NCBI RefSeq assembly: GCF_017813365.1
Contig: NZ_JAGIZA010000006.1
Location: 223,561-287,560, forward strand
Direction: 5' to 3'
DNA length: 64,000 bases
Origin: Roseomonas indoligenes
GTDB lineage: Bacteria > Pseudomonadota > Alphaproteobacteria > Acetobacterales > Acetobacteraceae
The notes below the pieces were generated by a model, which was not told the DNA's origin, searched no databases, and worked only from the letters and a program-made list of their open reading frames with translations. A program made the translations under genes and the position numbers. Of this stretch, positions 35,701-44,651 are shown in pieces. The number at the start of each line of letters is the position of its first letter. Position 1 is the stretch's first letter.

Positions 35701-36414
35701 GTGGCCGGTTTTCAGGGCAAGTCCGTTCTCGTTCTCGGTGGAAGCCGGGGGATCGGGGCGGCGATCGTGCGGCGACTGGCGGCGGAGGGAGGGAAGGTGA
35801 CCTTCACCTATGCCGGTTCCCGCGAGGCGGCGGAGCGGCTGGCCGCGGAGACGGGGGCGACGGCGGCGGTGACGGACAGCGCGGACCGTGACGCGGTGAT
35901 CGCACGGGTCCGGGAGAGCGGGCCGTTGGATGTGCTGGTGGTAAATGCCGGCGTGGCGCTGATGGGCGACGCGCTGGAGCTGGATGCGGACGCGGTGGAC
36001 CGGATGATCCGGATCAACGTGCATGCGCCGTACCACGCGGCGGTGGAGGCGGCGCGCCGGATGCCGGAGGGTGGGCGGATCCTGGTGATTGGTTCCAATG
36101 TCGGGGACCATGTGGGGTTCCCGGGGATCGCGGGCTACGCCATGACGAAGTCGGCCGTGCAGGGGCTGGTGCGCGGGCTGGCGCGGGATTTCGGGCCGCG
36201 CGGGATCACGGTGAACGCGGTGCAGCCGGGGCCGGTGGACACGGACATGAACCCGGCGGAGGGGCCGCTGAAGGACCTGCTCTACGGGAAGATGGTGATC
36301 CAGCGGCACGGGCGGCCGGAGGAGATTGCGGCGATGGTGGCCTGGCTGGCGGGGCCGGAGGCGGGCTTCGTGACGGGGGCGATGCACACGATTGACGGGG
36401 GCTTCGGCGCCTGA
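35701..36414 (+). CDS. bdcA: BdcA-like SDR protein (c-di-GMP-binding in E. coli)
   Basis: A 237-residue SDR that matches E. coli BdcA (YjgI) closely in length and sequence: LVLGGSRGIGAAIVRRLA, FTYAGSREAAERLA, TDSADRDAVI, VNAGVALMGDALELDAD and the C-terminal FVTGAMHTIDGGFGA. E. coli BdcA binds c-di-GMP and promotes biofilm dispersal; it retains the SDR Tyr and Lys (YAMTK). The GTG at 35701 follows AAGGAGAGG at good spacing; an upstream GTG at 35668 lies inside the operator and was rejected. It is divergent from bdcR and followed by a terminator. Confidence 0.88.
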   Translation: MAGFQGKSVLVLGGSRGIGAAIVRRLAAEGGKVTFTYAGSREAAERLAAETGATAAVTDSADRDAVIARVRESGPLDVLVVNAGVALMGDALELDADAVDRMIRINVHAPYHAAVEAARRMPEGGRILVIGSNVGDHVGFPGIAGYAMTKSAVQGLVRGLARDFGPRGITVNAVQPGPVDTDMNPAEGPLKDLLYGKMVIQRHGRPEEIAAMVAWLAGPEAGFVTGAMHTIDGGFGA

Positions 36415-36421
36415 GCCCATG

Positions 36422-36457
36422 GGGCGGGGAACCGGACGGGGCCCCGCCCATTTTTGT
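36422..36457 (+). terminator. Rho-independent terminator after bdcA
   Basis: GGGCGGGG pairs with CCCCGCCC across a 12-base loop, followed by ATTTTTGT. It begins 8 bases after the bdcA stop and separates it from the MFS gene downstream. Confidence 0.75.
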
Positions 36458-36552
36458 CCCCTTCCTCCCTGTTCCGGGGCTTCGCGCGGGGCGCGGCCGG
36501 GCGCAATAAGGGTCCGGCCGGACGGCCGGCGGGCTTGCGTGCGGGGTGGGGC

Positions 36553-38016
36553 GTGGCGGTTTCGGGGTTGGACGCGGCGGAGGGTGTGGCGGCCTCCTCG
36601 GGTGATCCGGTTCCAGCGCCGCCCCCGAACACGCGGCTGACGGCGATCATCGTCGCCTCCGCCCTCATCATGCAGAACCTGGACTCCAGCGTGATCGCGA
36701 CGGCGCTGCCGGCGATGGCGCGGGACCTGGGGACGGAGCCGCTGCACCTTTCGGCGGCCATCACCTCCTACCTCGTGGCGCTGACGGTGTTCATCCCGCT
36801 CTCGGGCTGGGTGGCGGATCGGTTCGGGGCGAAGCGGGTCTTCATGATCGCGATCGGGGTCTTTGCCTTCGCTTCGGCGCTGTGCGGGATTTCGCAGGGG
36901 CTGGGGCAGCTCGTCGCGGCGCGGGTGCTGCAGGGGCTGGGCGGCGCGATGATGGTGCCCGTCGCGCGGCTGCTGCTGATGCGGCAGGTGCGGCCGGAGG
37001 AGGTGGTGCGGGCGACCACCTGGCTGACGATGCCGGGCTTGCTGGGACCCATCCTCGGTCCTCCGCTGGGCGGGTTCCTGACGGATACGGTGACCTGGCG
37101 GGCGGTGTTCTGGATCAACCTGCCGATCGCGGCGATCGGCCTGCTGGCGGTGTGGCGGTTCATTCCCGCCAGCCGGGAGGAGAAGCCGCCGCGGCTGGAC
37201 GTGGTGGGGGTGACGCTGATCGGGGCCTCGCTCGCTTTCCTGATGTTCGGGGCGGAGACGGTGGGGCGCGGGGTGCTGCCGGAATGGCTGGCTGTGCTGG
37301 CCTTCGTGCTGGGCGGCGGGCTGGGGTGGCTGGCGCTGCGCTGGGTGCGGCGGGTGCCGAATCCGGCGCTGGACCTTTCGCTGTTCGCGTTCCCGTCCTT
37401 CCGGATCGGGGTGGCGGCGGGCAGCCTGTTCCGGATCGGGGCGGGGGCCTCGCCCTTCTTGCTTCCGCTGTTCCTGCAGCTGGGGTTCGGGGCTTCCGCG
37501 ACGGTGTCCGGGCTGATCACCCTGGCGACGGCGCTGGGAGCTTTCGCGATGAAGCCGATGACGAGCGCGGCGCTCCGCCTGTTCGGGTTCCGCAACGTGC
37601 TGGTCTGGAACGCGCTGCTGGTGAGCCTTTCCTTCGTGGCCTGCGCGCTGTTCAATCCGGGATGGCCGCTTGCGGCGGTGTTCGGCGTGCTGGCGTTGGG
37701 CGGGCTGGCGCGGAGCCTGCAGTTCACCTCCTCCAACGCGCTCTGCTACGTGGATGTGCCGCCGGCGAAGCTTTCCGGCGCGACGGCGATCGCGGCGACG
37801 GCGCAGCAGCTGTTCATGGCGCTGGGCGTCACCTGGGGGGCGGCGTGGCTGGCGGCCTCCTCCGCGATCGCGGGACGTGGGGCGCCGGCGGTGGCGGATT
37901 TCGCCATCGCCTTCCTCGGGGCGGCGCTGCCGCCGTTGCTGACGATGCCGATCGCGGCCCTGCTGCCGGCGGATGCGGGGGTGAAGGCCTCCGGGCACCG
38001 GAAGAAGGCGGGCTGA
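36553..38016 (+). CDS. MFS drug efflux transporter, DHA2 (EmrB/QacA) type
   Basis: About 487 residues with 14 predicted membrane helices. Family motifs: the first-helix LDSSVIATALPAMARDLG, motif A SGWVADRFGAKRVF, and motif C-like LLGPILGPPLGGFL. DHA2 transporters export drugs or organic solutes against a proton gradient from the inner membrane. The start is uncertain: the frame is open from 36454, inside the tail of the bdcA terminator, so the GTG at 36553 was preferred. It starts after the terminator, so it is probably independent of bdcA. Confidence 0.88.
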   Translation: MAVSGLDAAEGVAASSGDPVPAPPPNTRLTAIIVASALIMQNLDSSVIATALPAMARDLGTEPLHLSAAITSYLVALTVFIPLSGWVADRFGAKRVFMIAIGVFAFASALCGISQGLGQLVAARVLQGLGGAMMVPVARLLLMRQVRPEEVVRATTWLTMPGLLGPILGPPLGGFLTDTVTWRAVFWINLPIAAIGLLAVWRFIPASREEKPPRLDVVGVTLIGASLAFLMFGAETVGRGVLPEWLAVLAFVLGGGLGWLALRWVRRVPNPALDLSLFAFPSFRIGVAAGSLFRIGAGASPFLLPLFLQLGFGASATVSGLITLATALGAFAMKPMTSAALRLFGFRNVLVWNALLVSLSFVACALFNPGWPLAAVFGVLALGGLARSLQFTSSNALCYVDVPPAKLSGATAIAATAQQLFMALGVTWGAAWLAASSAIAGRGAPAVADFAIAFLGAALPPLLTMPIAALLPADAGVKASGHRKKAG

Positions 38017-38153
38017 TCCGCCTGCCGGAACGGGGCGGGGTCTCAGCGGAAACGGTAGCGGAAAGTTCAGGAAGCGCGGGCGATCCTCTCCCTGGGCGGG
38101 CGCCATGGCTGTGGCAAGCTGCGCGAAACGAGAATCACGGTCCGGTCCACACC

Positions 38154-41100
38154 ATGCGCCTGCTCCGCTGCCTGATGCTGGCCGCCTCCCTGCTGGGAAG
38201 CGGCGGGGCCTTCGCGCAAGGCTTCGAGTTGCCGGGGCTCTCGGCCGAATCCTCCCGCTACGTCACCGCGCTGACCGCGAAGTTCCCCGCGGGCGGCACG
38301 CCGGCGCAGCGTCAGGGAGCGGAGCGGCGGGCGCGGGATGCCGAGGGGCGGGCGGACTGGGGCGCCGCCGTGACCGCCTGGGAGGAGCGGCTGGGGATGG
38401 GGCAGGCCCGGCCGGAGATGTGGCTTTCGCTGGCGCAGGCGGCGATGAAGCGGGTGCCGCCGGATCCGGCCAAGGCGCTGCAGGCGGCGCAGCAGAACTT
38501 CAACCTTGTCGAGTCGGGGGAGGCGGAGGTGCCTTCCCTGCGCGTGATGGCGGATGCGCTGCGGAGCCAGGCGCGTTGGCCGCAGGTGATCCAGGTGATG
38601 GAGGCCGTGGTCGAGCGGCTGCCTGAGGACACGGCGGCGAAGACGGCGCTGGCGGATGCGCGGCGCGAGGCGGGGATGATGCTGCGGCGCGTGCAGACGG
38701 AGCCGGAGGCGGAGCCGGCGCGGGCCTGCCTGCAGTTCACCATCACCCCGCGGCAGGCGGCGAATTGGCAGCCTGAGGACTGGGTGCGGGCGGAGCCGGC
38801 GATCCCCGGGCTGGCGGTGCTGAAGGAGGGCGACCGGCTCTGCGTGGCCGGGCTGCCCTGGGGGCGGAAGACGCGGCTGGTGCTGCGCGCCGGGCTGCCG
38901 GGCGAGGGGGGCGTGAACCTGCGCGCCGACCTGCCGGTGGAGGTGGCGATGCCGGACCGGGCGCAGCGGATCGGCTTCGACCAGAAGGCCTTCATCCTGC
39001 CGCGCGGGGCGCCGCCGCGGGTGACGGTGGCGACGATGAACGTGGAGCGGCTGAACCTGCGGCTGGTGCGGGTGAGCGAGCGCAACCTCGTGCCGCTGGT
39101 GCAGAACAACCGGCTGGGCGAGGAGCTGAGCGGGTACACGGCCGAGGACATCCCGGAGAGCCGGGGGCGCGTGGTGTGGGAGGGCACGGCGGATGTGCCG
39201 CGCTTCACGCGGAACGCGATGCAGCGCACGGCGCTGCCGCTGCCGGAGGCGCTGACGGGATCGGGGCCGGGGCTGTTCGTGCTGCTGGCGCGGAACGCGC
39301 AGGACGGCGAGCAGGACGTGAGCAACACGGCGGCGCTGCCGATCATGGCGACCGATCTGGGGCTGACGGCCTGGCGCGGCGGCGAGGGGCTGGCTGTGCA
39401 GGCGCGCGGGCTGGGCGACGCGCGGCCGAAACCGGGCGTGCGCGTGGCGCTGATGGCCCGGAACAACGACATCCTGGCCGAGACGACGACCGGGGATGAC
39501 GGGCTGGCGCGCTTCGGTGGGCCGCTGCTGCGGGGCGAGGGGCCCGTGGCGCCGGTGGCGCTGCACGCGCAGCTGGGCGAGGACCTGGTGGCGCTGGACC
39601 TGGAGGCGGCCTCCTTCGACCTGTCCGACCGTGGGGTCACGGGGCGGGAATGGCCGGGGCCTGTCGATGCCTTCCTGTGGACGGACCGGGGGATCTACCG
39701 GCCGGGCGAGTCCGTGAAGCTGTCCCTCCTGCCGCGCGATCCGGCGGGGCGGGTGCTGGACCTACCGATCCGGCTGCGCCTGCGGCGGCCCAACGGGCAG
39801 GTGGCGGCCGAGGCGGTGCCGGACCGGGGGCCCGAGGGTGTGGTGCTGTGGGCGCCGACGCTTTCCGCCGGGGCGCCGGCGGGCGGATGGACGATCGAGG
39901 CCCTGCTGGACCCGAACCGGCCGCCGATCGCGAGCATCGGCTTCCAGGTGGAGGCCTTCGTGCCGGAGCGGCTGGCGGTGACGGTCGGGCCGGCGCCGGG
40001 GCCGCTGACGGGCACGGCGCCGCTGGATCTGCCGGTGGAGGCGCGGTTCCTCTACGGCGCGCCAGGGGCGGGGCTGACGGGGCAGGCGGAGATGCGCCTG
40101 GCGGTGGAGCCGGAGCCGTTCGAGGCCTGGAAGGGCTGGCGCTTCGGGTTGGCGGAGGAGCCCTTCGATGGTGGGCTTCAGACGATCGACGTGCCGGCGC
40201 TGGGCACGGACGGGAAGGGAGCGGTGCCGCTGACGCTGCCGAACCTGCCGGATACCTCGCGCCCCCTGCGGGCGGATGTGGTGGTCACGGTGGCGGAGCC
40301 GGGCGGGCGCGGGACGCGGGGGACGGCGGCGGTGCCCGTGCGCTCCGCCAATCCTTTCGTGGCGCTGCGGCCGGCTTTCCAGAACGACGCGGTGGATGAC
40401 GGGGCGGAGGCGGCGATCGAGGCGGCGCTCGTCTCGCCGACCGGGCAGGCCTTGCCGGGGCGGCTGCGGGCGCGGCTGGTGCGGGAGCGGCCGACCTGGC
40501 GGCTGACGCGGATCAACGGCGCGGCGCGCTACGCGACGGTGTGGCAGGACGAGCCGGTGGATTCGGCTGATCTGACCGTGGCGCCGGGGCGGCCGGGGCG
40601 GTTCGCGCGGCGGCTGGGCTTCGGGCGGTACCGGCTGGAAGTGACGCAGCCCGGGGGGCTGGCGATCGCCACGATGCGGTTCCGCTCGGGCTGGGTGGGA
40701 TCGGATGATCCGGCGGTGCCGGACAAAGTGGATGTGGCGGCGGACCGGCAGGCCTATTCCGTTGGCGGGACGGCGCGGCTGCGGATCACGCCGCCCTTCG
40801 CAGGGCGGGCGAGCGTGGCGGTGCTGACGGACCGCGTGCTCTCCGTGCGGGACGTGGACGTGCCGGCGGGCGGGGCGGATGTGGAGGTGCCCGTGGAGGC
40901 CGGCTGGGGCCCGGGGGCCTGGGTGGCGGTGACGGTGTTCCGGCCGGGCGAGGCGCCGGTGCAGGGTGGTGTCGCGACGCCGAGGCGCGCCATCGGGCTG
41001 GCCTGGGTGGGGCTGGACCCGGCGGCGCGGCGGCTTGAGGTGGCCGTGGAGGGCGAGGCGCTGCTGCGGCCGCGGCAGCGGGTGGAGGTGCCGGTGCGCG

Positions 41101-43277
41101 TCTCCAATGCCGGGGGTGCGGCCTATCTGACGCTGGCGGCGGTGGACCAGGGCATCCTGCAGCTGACGCGCTTCCAGTCGCCCGATCCGGCGGCGCATTT
41201 CCTGGGGCGGCGGAAGCTGGGGCTGGATATCCGCGATGACTACGGGCGGCTGATCACGCCGGCGGATGGCGAGCCGACGACGCTGCGGCAGGGCGGCGAC
41301 GATGATGGCGACCTGGCGGGGGTGCAGCCGCCGCAGCGAGTGGTGGCGCTGTTCTCCGGCGTGGTGGCCGTGGGCGCGGACGGGCGCGCGGTGGTGCCGC
41401 TGGAGCTGCCGGACTTCAATGGCGAGCTGCGGCTGATGGTGGTGGCCTGGTCCGGGGATCGGGTCGGGTCCGGATCGCGGCCGGTGACGGTGCGGGACCC
41501 GGTGGTGGCGGAGGCGCTGCTGCCGCGCTTCCTGGCGCCCGGGGACGAGGCACGGCTGCCGGTGCTGCTGCACAACCTGGACCTGGCAGGTGGCGGGGTG
41601 CGGGCGAGCGTTTCCGTGGAGGGGCCGCTCTCGGTGGATGGTGGCGCCAATCTCGGCGGCGACCTCGCGCAGGGGCAGCGGGTGCTGCCGGCGGCGACGC
41701 TGCGGGTAACGGGCGCGGGCGAGGGCGTGGTGCGCGTGGCGGTGACCGGGCCCGGTGGCTACAGCGCGACGCATGAGAGCCGGATCACGCTGCGTTCCCC
41801 GCGGCCGCTGCTGCGGGAGGTGGCGGTGGCCTCCGTCGCGCCGGGTGCGACGGTGGGGGTGGCGCCGGATCTCGGGCGTTTCGTGCCGGGCACGGCCTCC
41901 GTGCGCGGGACCTGGGGGCAGCCGGTGCGCTACGACCCGGCGGCGCTGATGCGCGTGAATGTCGATTTCCCCTTCTCCTGCGGGGAGCAGGCGGCGAGCC
42001 GGCTGATGGCGCTGGTGGGCTTCGAGGCGGCGCCGGACCGCGATGTCGGGATGCAGCGGTCCATTGCGCAGGTGCTGGACAAGCAGCGCTTCGACGGGAG
42101 CCTGGGGCTGTGGTCCGCGAGTGGGCCGGCGGACCGCTTCGTCACCTCCTACGGTGCGGAGGCGCTGCTGCGGGCGAAGGCGGCGGGGGCGACGGTGCCG
42201 GAAGCGCCGCTGGACGCGCTGCTGAAGAGCATTCGCGAGGATGCGGACAATACCTATGGTGATGAGCCGCTGGACAAGGCGGTGGCGGCATACCGGCAGT
42301 ACGTGCTGGCGCTGGCCGGGCGCGGGCTGCCGGGGGCGGCGCGGCGGCTGTTCGAGGATCTGGAGAGGCTGCCGACGCCGCTGGCCAAGGCGCAGCTCGG
42401 CGCGGCCTTCGCGCGGATGGGCGACCGGGCCAGGGCGGAGGAGGCCTTCGCGGCGGCGCTCGCCGCCCCCGGGCGGCGTCCCTGGCACGAGGATTACGGC
42501 AGCGCGGCCCGCGACGCGCTGGCGGTGACGCTGCTGCTGAAGGAGAGCGGCGTGTTGGAGGGGCGGATGGCGGAGGCGCTGGGCCGGGTGCCCGGGGCCG
42601 AGCTGACGCCGGAGGCGGCCTCCACCCAGGAGGCGGCCTGGGGGGTGCTGCTGGCCTCCTCGCTCGGCAAGGATGGGCGGCCGGTGCGGGTTTCAGTGGA
42701 CGGGCGGGCGCTGGCGGTGGCGCCGGTGGTCTCGGCGGTGCTGGCGGGGCGGGCGGAGGTGCGGAACCTCGGCGACCGGGCCGTTCCGCAGGCCGTCTCG
42801 CTGGCCGGGCTGCCTGTGCAGCCGGCGGTGGCGGGGCGGGCGGGAATGCGGATTTCCCGCCGCTTCTTCAACCCGGATGGGACGCCGGTGAACCTGGACA
42901 CGCTGCGGCAGAACCAGGTGTTCCTGATGCAGGTCGAGGCGCGGGCGGAAACCGGGGAGACGCACCGGGCCATGGTGCAGCAGGGGCTGCCGGCGGGGTG
43001 GGAGATCGTCGGGCGGCTCAACGGGGAGGGGATCCTGGCCGGGATGGACTTCCTGGGCGAGCTGACCGCGGCCGATGCCTTCCCGGCGCTGGACGACCGC
43101 TTCGCCGCGGCGGTGACGCTGACGCCGGAGAGTCCGGTGGCGCGCTTCGCCGTGCGGGTGCGGGCGGTGACGGCGGGGCGCTTCGAGCTGCCGGGGGCGG
43201 AGGTGCGGGACATGTACCGCCCGGCGGTGTTTGCGCGGCAGAACACGGGGCGGGTGAACGTGGCGCCGGTGCCGTGA
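38154..43277 (+). CDS. Alpha-2-macroglobulin family protein with thioester motif
   Basis: A 1707-residue exported protein. The signal peptide (1-22, ending AFAQ) lacks a lipobox, and residues about 45-190 look like TPR-type helical repeats. Then come macroglobulin beta domains and, at 1276-1279, the thioester motif CGEQ in FPFSCGEQAASRLM, followed by an alpha-toroid-like helical region and a receptor-binding-like end. Bacterial A2Ms trap attacking proteases in the periplasm by covalent capture and usually pair with PBP1C (pbpC). Here pbpC lies 9.4 kb downstream on the same strand rather than adjacent. The ATG at 38154 starts the signal; the longer frame overlaps the MFS gene out of frame. Confidence 0.92.
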   Translation: MRLLRCLMLAASLLGSGGAFAQGFELPGLSAESSRYVTALTAKFPAGGTPAQRQGAERRARDAEGRADWGAAVTAWEERLGMGQARPEMWLSLAQAAMKRVPPDPAKALQAAQQNFNLVESGEAEVPSLRVMADALRSQARWPQVIQVMEAVVERLPEDTAAKTALADARREAGMMLRRVQTEPEAEPARACLQFTITPRQAANWQPEDWVRAEPAIPGLAVLKEGDRLCVAGLPWGRKTRLVLRAGLPGEGGVNLRADLPVEVAMPDRAQRIGFDQKAFILPRGAPPRVTVATMNVERLNLRLVRVSERNLVPLVQNNRLGEELSGYTAEDIPESRGRVVWEGTADVPRFTRNAMQRTALPLPEALTGSGPGLFVLLARNAQDGEQDVSNTAALPIMATDLGLTAWRGGEGLAVQARGLGDARPKPGVRVALMARNNDILAETTTGDDGLARFGGPLLRGEGPVAPVALHAQLGEDLVALDLEAASFDLSDRGVTGREWPGPVDAFLWTDRGIYRPGESVKLSLLPRDPAGRVLDLPIRLRLRRPNGQVAAEAVPDRGPEGVVLWAPTLSAGAPAGGWTIEALLDPNRPPIASIGFQVEAFVPERLAVTVGPAPGPLTGTAPLDLPVEARFLYGAPGAGLTGQAEMRLAVEPEPFEAWKGWRFGLAEEPFDGGLQTIDVPALGTDGKGAVPLTLPNLPDTSRPLRADVVVTVAEPGGRGTRGTAAVPVRSANPFVALRPAFQNDAVDDGAEAAIEAALVSPTGQALPGRLRARLVRERPTWRLTRINGAARYATVWQDEPVDSADLTVAPGRPGRFARRLGFGRYRLEVTQPGGLAIATMRFRSGWVGSDDPAVPDKVDVAADRQAYSVGGTARLRITPPFAGRASVAVLTDRVLSVRDVDVPAGGADVEVPVEAGWGPGAWVAVTVFRPGEAPVQGGVATPRRAIGLAWVGLDPAARRLEVAVEGEALLRPRQRVEVPVRVSNAGGAAYLTLAAVDQGILQLTRFQSPDPAAHFLGRRKLGLDIRDDYGRLITPADGEPTTLRQGGDDDGDLAGVQPPQRVVALFSGVVAVGADGRAVVPLELPDFNGELRLMVVAWSGDRVGSGSRPVTVRDPVVAEALLPRFLAPGDEARLPVLLHNLDLAGGGVRASVSVEGPLSVDGGANLGGDLAQGQRVLPAATLRVTGAGEGVVRVAVTGPGGYSATHESRITLRSPRPLLREVAVASVAPGATVGVAPDLGRFVPGTASVRGTWGQPVRYDPAALMRVNVDFPFSCGEQAASRLMALVGFEAAPDRDVGMQRSIAQVLDKQRFDGSLGLWSASGPADRFVTSYGAEALLRAKAAGATVPEAPLDALLKSIREDADNTYGDEPLDKAVAAYRQYVLALAGRGLPGAARRLFEDLERLPTPLAKAQLGAAFARMGDRARAEEAFAAALAAPGRRPWHEDYGSAARDALAVTLLLKESGVLEGRMAEALGRVPGAELTPEAASTQEAAWGVLLASSLGKDGRPVRVSVDGRALAVAPVVSAVLAGRAEVRNLGDRAVPQAVSLAGLPVQPAVAGRAGMRISRRFFNPDGTPVNLDTLRQNQVFLMQVEARAETGETHRAMVQQGLPAGWEIVGRLNGEGILAGMDFLGELTAADAFPALDDRFAAAVTLTPESPVARFAVRVRAVTAGRFELPGAEVRDMYRPAVFARQNTGRVNVAPVP

Positions 43278-43404
43278 TGGCGCTGCCCTGCTGAGCGGTT
43301 CGGGCGGCGGGCCGGTGGAACCGGTCCGCCTCTCGTGCCGGCTTGTGCGAGGCGTGACGGGGGAGGATAGGGGCCGGGCCAGTTACAAAAAAAGGCACAC
43401 GGCG

Positions 43405-44610
43405 ATGGAAGAAGACGTAACGCCCGAGGCGCGGAAGGCGCTCTGGGGTTCGGCGGTTGGCTACGCGATGGATGGGTTCGACCTGCTCATCCTGGGATTC
43501 ATGCTGCGGGCGATCTCGGCGGAATTGGAGTTCGGGCAGGCCGAGGCGGCCTCGCTCGTGACGGGCACGCTGGTCGGGGCGGTGCTGGGCGGGCTGATTT
43601 TCGGGCTGCTGTCGGACCGGCTGGGGCGCGTGCGGGTGCTGACCTGGACGATCGTGCTGTTTGCGGTGTTCACGGGGCTCTGTGCCCTGGCGCAGGGGTA
43701 CTGGGACCTTCTGGCCTATCGGACCATTGCGGGGCTCGGGCTGGGCGGTGAGTTCGGGATCGGCATGGCGCTGGTGGCGGAGACCTGGCCGGCATCGAAG
43801 CGGGCGCGGGCTTCTTCCTATGTCGGGCTGGGCTGGCAGGCCGGGGTGCTGCTGGCGGCGGTGCTGACGCCGCTGCTGCTGCCGGTGATCGGCTGGCGCG
43901 GCATGTTCGCGATCGGCGTGCTGCCGGCGGTGGTGGCCTTCTTCATCCGGCGCACGCTGCACGAGCCGGAGATCTTCGAAAAGCGGAGCGCGGCGGCGGT
44001 GAAGGAGGGCTTTCCGCTCCGGCTGCTGGTGCGGGACGCGGAGACGACGCGGATCAGCCTGGGGCTGGTGATCCTCTGTTCCGTGCAGAACTTCGGCTAT
44101 TACGGCGTGATGATCTGGCTGCCGAACTACCTGAACAGCCGGTTCGGGTACGGCCTGACGCAGTCCGCGGTGTGGACGGCGGTGACGATCCTCGGGATGG
44201 CGGTTGGCATCTATGCCTTCGGGCAGATCGCGGACCGCGTGGGCCGGCGCCCGGCCTTCCTGGGCTACATGATCGGGGCGGCCGTGATGGTCGTCGTCTA
44301 TTCCATGCTGACGGGACCGACGGCGCTGCTGATCGGCGGGGCGGTGATGGGCTTCTTCGTGAACGGGATGCTCGGCGGCTACGGCGCGCTGATCAGCGAA
44401 CTGTACCCGACGGCCGTGCGCGCGACGGCGCAGAACGTGCTGTTCAACATCGGGCGCGCGGTGGGCGGGTTCGGGCCGGTGGTGGTGGCGGCGGTGGCCG
44501 CGACGCAAGGGTTCGAGACGGCGATCGCGGCGTTGGCGGCGCTCTACGTGCTGGACATGCTCGCGCTGTGGCTGCTGATCCCGGAGCGACGGGGCGCCGA
44601 ACTGGCGTGA
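43405..44610 (+). CDS. MFS transporter, sugar/aromatic-acid symporter type
   Basis: A 401-residue protein with 12 predicted helices. GYAMDGFDLLILGFML at the first helix, GLLSDRLGRVRVL (motif A) and RTIAGLGLGGEFGIGMALVAETWP place it in the AAHS/SHS-like group that takes up aromatic acids, lactate, sialic acid or similar anions with protons. The substrate is not fixed. The ATG at 43405 starts the family sequence; the longer frame is not needed. A strong hairpin ends it, against the convergent monooxygenase operon. Confidence 0.9.
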   Translation: MEEDVTPEARKALWGSAVGYAMDGFDLLILGFMLRAISAELEFGQAEAASLVTGTLVGAVLGGLIFGLLSDRLGRVRVLTWTIVLFAVFTGLCALAQGYWDLLAYRTIAGLGLGGEFGIGMALVAETWPASKRARASSYVGLGWQAGVLLAAVLTPLLLPVIGWRGMFAIGVLPAVVAFFIRRTLHEPEIFEKRSAAAVKEGFPLRLLVRDAETTRISLGLVILCSVQNFGYYGVMIWLPNYLNSRFGYGLTQSAVWTAVTILGMAVGIYAFGQIADRVGRRPAFLGYMIGAAVMVVVYSMLTGPTALLIGGAVMGFFVNGMLGGYGALISELYPTAVRATAQNVLFNIGRAVGGFGPVVVAAVAATQGFETAIAALAALYVLDMLALWLLIPERRGAELA

Positions 44611-44616
44611 TAGCGG

Positions 44617-44651
44617 GGGCGGTTCCGGGGTGCCGGAACCGCCCTTCGCTT
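44617..44651. terminator. Bidirectional terminator between MFS and monooxygenase genes
   Basis: GGGCGGTTCCGG pairs perfectly with CCGGAACCGCCC (12 pairs) around a GGTG loop, followed by TTCGCTT. It lies between convergent stop codons, and its tail reaches the stop of the monooxygenase gene. Confidence 0.78.

Noticed and set aside
35023..38106. A 1027-residue minus-strand open frame
   Set aside because: It reaches back from the TetR gene over bdcA and the MFS gene. The TetR start is at 35625; the rest is antisense low complexity.
39762..42488. A 908-residue minus-strand open frame
   Set aside because: It lies wholly inside the alpha-2-macroglobulin gene on the other strand and has no family pattern.
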